Positions 7,540 to 9,664 of a stretch of 9,664 nt of DNA are shown piece by piece. The DNA is taken from the NCBI GenBank assembly GCA_000438355.1, contig FR901503.1:1-9664 (forward strand), written 5' to 3'. Position 1 is the stretch's first letter. Every line of letters starts with the position of its first letter. Made by a program: the position numbers and the translations under genes. The notes below the pieces were generated by a model. That model did no database searches. It saw only the letters and a program-made list of their open reading frames with translations, and was not told where the DNA came from. Source of the stretch: Clostridium sp. CAG:273. GTDB lineage: Bacteria; Bacillota; Clostridia; TANB77; CAG-508.

Positions 7540-7566
7540 TCCTCCTTTATAATATTATCTCTTGTT

Positions 7567-7590
7567 CTAAGTTATTATATAATAACTTAG
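7567..7590. promoter_or_regulatory. Perfect 24-bp palindrome over the adhE -10 box (candidate operator)
   Basis: CTAAGTTATTAT followed directly by its exact complement, with no spacer. It covers the -10 and the predicted transcript start of adhE, the classic position for a repressor site. It does not match the redox regulator Rex site as I recall it (TTGTTAA-N4-TTAACAA): the GTTA/TAAC halves are present but two bases too far apart. Confidence 0.6.
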
Positions 7591-7602
7591 TATAGTTGTA
7601 AA
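7574..7602 (-). promoter_or_regulatory. Promoter of adhE
   Basis: TTTACA (7597-7602), 17-base spacer, perfect TATAAT (7574-7579). Transcript start expected near 7567, giving a leader of about 27 bases. The -10 lies wholly inside the 24-bp palindrome. Confidence 0.65.
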
Positions 7603-7658
7603 TTAAAATAAATACAAAATTTCGTATTTTATTATATAATTACATCTATTTTTTATAA

Positions 7659-7687
7659 TTGCAATTTTATGTATACAGTGCTATAAT
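7659..7687 (+). promoter_or_regulatory. Promoter of the orphan gene at 7733
   Basis: TTGCAA (7659-7664), 17-base spacer, perfect TATAAT (7682-7687); transcript start expected near 7694. Two copies of the palindrome GTATAC flank the -10, at 7671-7676 in the spacer and 7701-7706 just past the start, which may be a paired regulator site. Confidence 0.65.
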
Positions 7688-7732
7688 ATTTTAAGTGTTA
7701 GTATACAAATTTTATAATAAGGAGTGAGTTAA

Positions 7733-8161
7733 ATGACAAGCCGCTTATATCTGATTGCAGATGAGCAAAACCCTTCAACTCTTTTACTTCTTGCAGGTAA
7801 AGCAACCAGAGATGAAGATTGCCAGTTGCATCTATATTTACGGTACAATTGGTATGATAACTTTGAAAAGGAAATAGACTTTACAAAGTCATTTGCTTGT
7901 CTGGTTGATGTTGTAGGCAATTGTGGGTATTTAAATATGGCAAATGTTTTCAAAAATTGCTATTTTGATGCCCATACAAGTTATGAAACTGGATTTATTA
8001 CATTTAAAAAGGGAGATGATTTTACTTTTTCTTTTGCTTTTATCCTTGATGAAGTAAAAAATCAATCACAGAATTTGCTTCGCATTTCTGGAACAGTTAA
8101 AAAATCCATTTTAGCTGAAGACAACGACCTCTTGGGCTACCTATTGTCATTAAATATCTAA
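7733..8161 (+). CDS. Hypothetical protein, unrecognised, possibly acquired
   Basis: A 142-residue soluble protein that I cannot assign to a family. It has no signal peptide or membrane segment. The alternating hydrophobic pattern (LHLYLRYNW at 32-40, FSFAFILDEV at 99-108) suggests a mainly beta-strand fold. Four cysteines (30, 56, 64, 76) do not form an obvious CxxC metal site. The start is well supported: AAGGAG 8 bases before ATG and a good promoter. It is the only plus-strand gene in the window, is divergent from adhE, and is more GC-rich than its neighbours (about 39 percent over the first 108 bases by hand count). This fits recent transfer. No plus-strand terminator with a T-run was seen; it converges on dps. 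Confidence 0.75.
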   Translation: MTSRLYLIADEQNPSTLLLLAGKATRDEDCQLHLYLRYNWYDNFEKEIDFTKSFACLVDVVGNCGYLNMANVFKNCYFDAHTSYETGFITFKKGDDFTFSFAFILDEVKNQSQNLLRISGTVKKSILAEDNDLLGYLLSLNI

Positions 8162-8268
8162 CACTCATATGTCATACAAGAATTTTGTTGTGACACTTTG
8201 GAAATTGAGTAAAAGTCTCTTTTCTATCTTTAAGAATTATGGACAGATACACTACAATTTCTAAAAAA

Positions 8269-8318
8269 TAGGGCTAAATCTAAATTTCTATTAAAAAGAA
8301 AATATAGATTTGGCCCTA
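8269..8318 (-). terminator. Rho-independent terminator of dps
   Basis: A 14-bp stem (8269-8282 with 8305-8318, one T/G pair in the plus-strand reading; base GGGC/GCCC) with a 22-base loop, starting 3 bases past the dps stop. On the minus strand it is followed within two bases by a run of six T. There is no T-run on the plus side, so it should mainly serve dps. Confidence 0.8.
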
Positions 8319-8321
8319 ATA

Positions 8322-8756
8322 TTATATACTTTGATTTAGCATCCATAATATTTTTGAGTATTCTAAAATATATCCATCTATTAAAGATGATGCACTATAT
8401 TGTTTTTCTTTTTCCGCTTCTTCTTTTATTTGATTAACCCTCTCTAATAATGTTTCAAAATCTTTTATAATATTTTTATAAATTTCGGTTGAGCAAATTC
8501 TTTCATTTTTTGCTTCTGCAATAGTTGTTGTTTCTAAATAATCTTTCATAGTTCCTAAAGGCTGTGCATTTAAAGTTAAAATATGCTCTGCAACTTCATC
8601 TATTTGGTCATTTATTTTGTTGTAATACTCCTCTAATTTTTCATGTACTACAAAAAAATCGCTTCCTTTGACGTTCCAGTGATAGTTTTGTAACTTACGA
8701 TAAAATACTGCTAAATCTGATAAATACTGATTTAGTTCTTTTATTAATGTTTCCAT
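8322..8756 (-). CDS. dps: Dps family ferritin-like DNA-protection protein
   Basis: Dodecameric mini-ferritin that oxidises iron(II), stores iron(III) and so protects against peroxide. 144 residues, one four-helix bundle. The diagnostic segment is NYHWNVKGSDFF (24-35), followed by His38 and the IDEVAEHIL helix (52-60). The intersubunit ferroxidase ligands are visible as His26, His38, Asp53 and Glu57 (with Glu42 in the position usually Asp/Glu). There is no long Lys-rich N-terminal tail, so DNA binding of the E. coli kind is not expected. AGGAGG lies 6 bases before the ATG. It is monocistronic: terminator immediately downstream and no gene close upstream. No PerR-type box was recognised in front of it, although peroxide or iron control would be usual. 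Confidence 0.95.
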   Translation of the reverse strand: METLIKELNQYLSDLAVFYRKLQNYHWNVKGSDFFVVHEKLEEYYNKINDQIDEVAEHILTLNAQPLGTMKDYLETTTIAEAKNERICSTEIYKNIIKDFETLLERVNQIKEEAEKEKQYSASSLIDGYILEYSKILWMLNQSI

Positions 8757-9099
8757 TTTATACCTCCTAAAAATAATACTAACTTAAGTATTTACAATTT
8801 TTAGGCTGTTTATACATTATTTCAATCACATTTTATTTTCAAAAGTTCTCCACTTTTTGCATCAAATAAAGTGTCTTCATTCATCTTGCTCGTAATAAAC
8901 TATTCTATGGCAGAAAGTCAAGCAAAATTCAGAAATTTATTCATTTTTTAGAGGCCTTAACCTATATAAACTTTCAGTTTTTTCAATATTATCGTGAATT
9001 TCATCATTCATAATCTCACCTCGCTCTTTCAAGTATAACATATAGCACATTGTAAGTAAACAAAAGTTTGTGTTTTTTTGTAATGTAAACATCTATTAA
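8757..9099. other. Gene-poor stretch upstream of dps
   Basis: No convincing gene in about 340 bases. It holds the dps ribosome binding site, a 6-bp inverted repeat AATACT/AGTATT at 8775-8792, and a candidate dps promoter at 8893-8921. Two very short minus-strand frames look like possible gene remnants: MNDEIHDNIEKT... (24 codons, 8949-9011 region, with AGGTGA 4 bases before its ATG) and MNEDTLFDAKSGELLKIKCD (8837-8881 region, no ribosome binding site). Confidence 0.4.
8893..8921 (-). promoter_or_regulatory. Candidate promoter for dps
   Basis: TTGACT (8916-8921), 17-base spacer, TTATTA (8893-8898). The -10 is imperfect and the leader would be about 130 bases. It is the best -35/-10 pair I find upstream of dps. 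Confidence 0.35.
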
Positions 9100-9100
9100 A

Positions 9101-9133
9101 TAGGAGAAGTGCAGTACTACTGCACTTCTCCTA
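9101..9133 (-). terminator. Hairpin overlapping the end of the 103-residue gene (candidate terminator)
   Basis: Perfect 16-bp arms (9101-9116 and 9118-9133; core GGAGAAGTGCAGTA) around one central base. The last four sense codons (Gly-Glu-Val-Gln) and the stop of the upstream gene lie inside it. The following minus-strand sequence (ATTTAATAG) is only weakly T-rich, so termination efficiency is uncertain. Confidence 0.5.
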
Positions 9134-9428
9134 AGATGGTATCCAATTTTATTATCTCGTATTTTAAGTTAATAAGATTTTCTATTGCTTGCTTTTTTTC
9201 GTTTCTTCCAAGGCTTAACCCCTTTAGAATATTTCTAAAACATTGTCTTTCACAAAACAGTAACGGACTACGTGGAATATTATATGCAATAAATTCTTGA
9301 ATTATATCTGTTTCCCTTTCTCCAATAATTTCCATTGGGGTAATAAGTTTTTCAGCTCTTGTTATTGACCGTAAAAGCATTTCTTTCTGTGTTTCAAACT
9401 CTGCTGTTGTTTTAACAATAATACCCAT
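9117..9428 (-). CDS. Hypothetical protein, unrecognised, helical
   Basis: A 103-residue protein with no family I can name. It is charged and largely helical in appearance, with no signal peptide or membrane segment and two cysteines close together (CERQC, 59-63). It is preceded by a strong extended -10 promoter and a palindrome at the transcript start. A ribosome binding site is less clear: AGGGAG is about 12 bases upstream and AGAGA sits closer to the ATG. The stop codon and final codons are embedded in a perfect hairpin. It is separated from dps by over 350 bases without clear genes. It may be an accessory or mobile-element-derived gene; the control elements argue it is expressed. Confidence 0.55.
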   Translation of the reverse strand: MGIIVKTTAEFETQKEMLLRSITRAEKLITPMEIIGERETDIIQEFIAYNIPRSPLLFCERQCFRNILKGLSLGRNEKKQAIENLINLKYEIIKLDTILGEVQ

Positions 9429-9458
9429 CTTTCTCTATACTCCCTTTTATAAGAAGTT

Positions 9459-9475
9459 CGTGAAATTTTTTCACG
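9459..9475. promoter_or_regulatory. Small palindrome at the transcript start of the 103-residue gene
   Basis: CGTGAAA-TTT-TTTCACG, perfect 7-bp arms with a 3-base centre. Relative to the promoter it spans about +2 to +18, so it is either an operator just past the start or a 5' hairpin on the transcript. Confidence 0.45.
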
Positions 9476-9483
9476 TAATAATT

Positions 9484-9512
9484 ATTATATCAAATTTCTT
9501 TTATTTTTTCAA
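9484..9512 (-). promoter_or_regulatory. Promoter of the 103-residue gene
   Basis: TTGAAA (9507-9512), 17-base spacer, perfect TATAAT (9484-9489) preceded by TGA, an extended -10. Transcript start expected near 9477. Confidence 0.75.
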
Positions 9513-9549
9513 CTTTTTCTTTATTTTATGGCTTAAATGGTATATAATA

Positions 9550-9664
9550 TAGACTAGTTATTGTTTACTAAAAGTAATTAAAAATATAGTAATTTTATTT
9601 CACTATGTCTATTAAAAAATTACTTTCACCATAAAGTCTAATTTTTTAATATCTGTAGTCTAAT
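9550..9664. other. Repeat-rich right edge of the window
   Basis: No gene seen. It contains inverted 9-bp segments AAAGTAATT/AATTACTTT and 8-bp segments GTAATTTT/AAAATTAC. There are three GTCTA copies (9607, 9636, 9658), two of them followed by A/T runs, and TTTCAC twice (9598 and 9624). TAGACTA near 9549 faces TAGTCTA near 9656. A TATATAAT at 9541-9548 may be a plus-strand -10, but no matching -35 is seen. The pattern may be the edge of a palindromic element or an upstream control region of a gene beyond the window. Confidence 0.3.

Noticed and set aside
7608..7632. ATAAATAC/GTATTTTAT inverted repeat in the adhE intergenic region
   Set aside because: Imperfect and short; expected by chance in such AT-rich DNA.
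7729..7953. Minus-strand open frame inside the orphan plus-strand gene
   Set aside because: It lies opposite a gene with a good promoter and ribosome binding site, and has neither itself.
8169..8264. 31-codon plus-strand frame just after the orphan gene (MSYKNFVVTLWKLSK...)
   Set aside because: No ribosome binding site and very short; it is just as likely to be chance or the decayed tail of an acquired segment.
9109..9300. Plus-strand open frame opposite the 103-residue gene
   Set aside because: The minus-strand frame has a strong promoter; the plus frame has no start signals and begins inside a hairpin.
1..9664. CRISPR array, tRNA, rRNA, T-box or riboswitch
   Set aside because: No regularly spaced direct repeats, no tRNA cloverleaf and no recognisable riboswitch or T-box core were seen on either strand.

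Overview
The window is AT-rich and uses the standard bacterial code. Genes are tightly spaced, with strong AGGAGG-type ribosome binding sites and near-consensus sigma-A promoters (17-base spacers). A MurT/GatD-type gene pair, a full-length fermentative AdhE and a Dps point to an anaerobic Bacillota, most likely an uncultured gut-type Clostridia member; no rRNA or tRNA is present to refine this. All recognisable genes are on the minus strand except one orphan gene at 7733-8161.

Minus strand, right to left. 9117-9428 is an unknown 103-residue gene with a clear promoter and a small palindrome at its transcript start. 8757-9116 has no convincing gene, only possible remnants and a candidate promoter for the Dps gene (8322-8756), which ends in a textbook terminator. 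The plus-strand orphan (7733-8161) is divergent from adhE (4930-7539). The adhE promoter carries a perfect 24-bp palindrome over its -10 box. Downstream of adhE is a junk-like stretch (4426-4861): a 126-bp nested palindromic element with a GC-rich core, an internally deleted AbiEii-family remnant, and a 57-bp hairpin with perfect 26-bp arms. aspS follows (2566-4317) with its own promoter, then a small coiled-coil gene (2242-2493) with its own promoter and terminator. Last is an overlapping pair resembling murT (747-2144) and gatD (20-757).

The most interesting point is that last pair. In Gram-positive bacteria MurT/GatD amidates the D-glutamate of lipid II using glutamine. Here the GatD-like subunit lacks the nucleophile Cys and the catalytic His, and the MurT-like subunit has Asn where the partner Asp is expected. 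The ATP-binding loop and the four-cysteine zinc site of MurT are intact and the two genes are still translationally coupled. This looks like a conserved complex that has given up glutamine hydrolysis for another job, not a decaying gene. Family assignments rest on motifs recalled from the families; no database search was possible.
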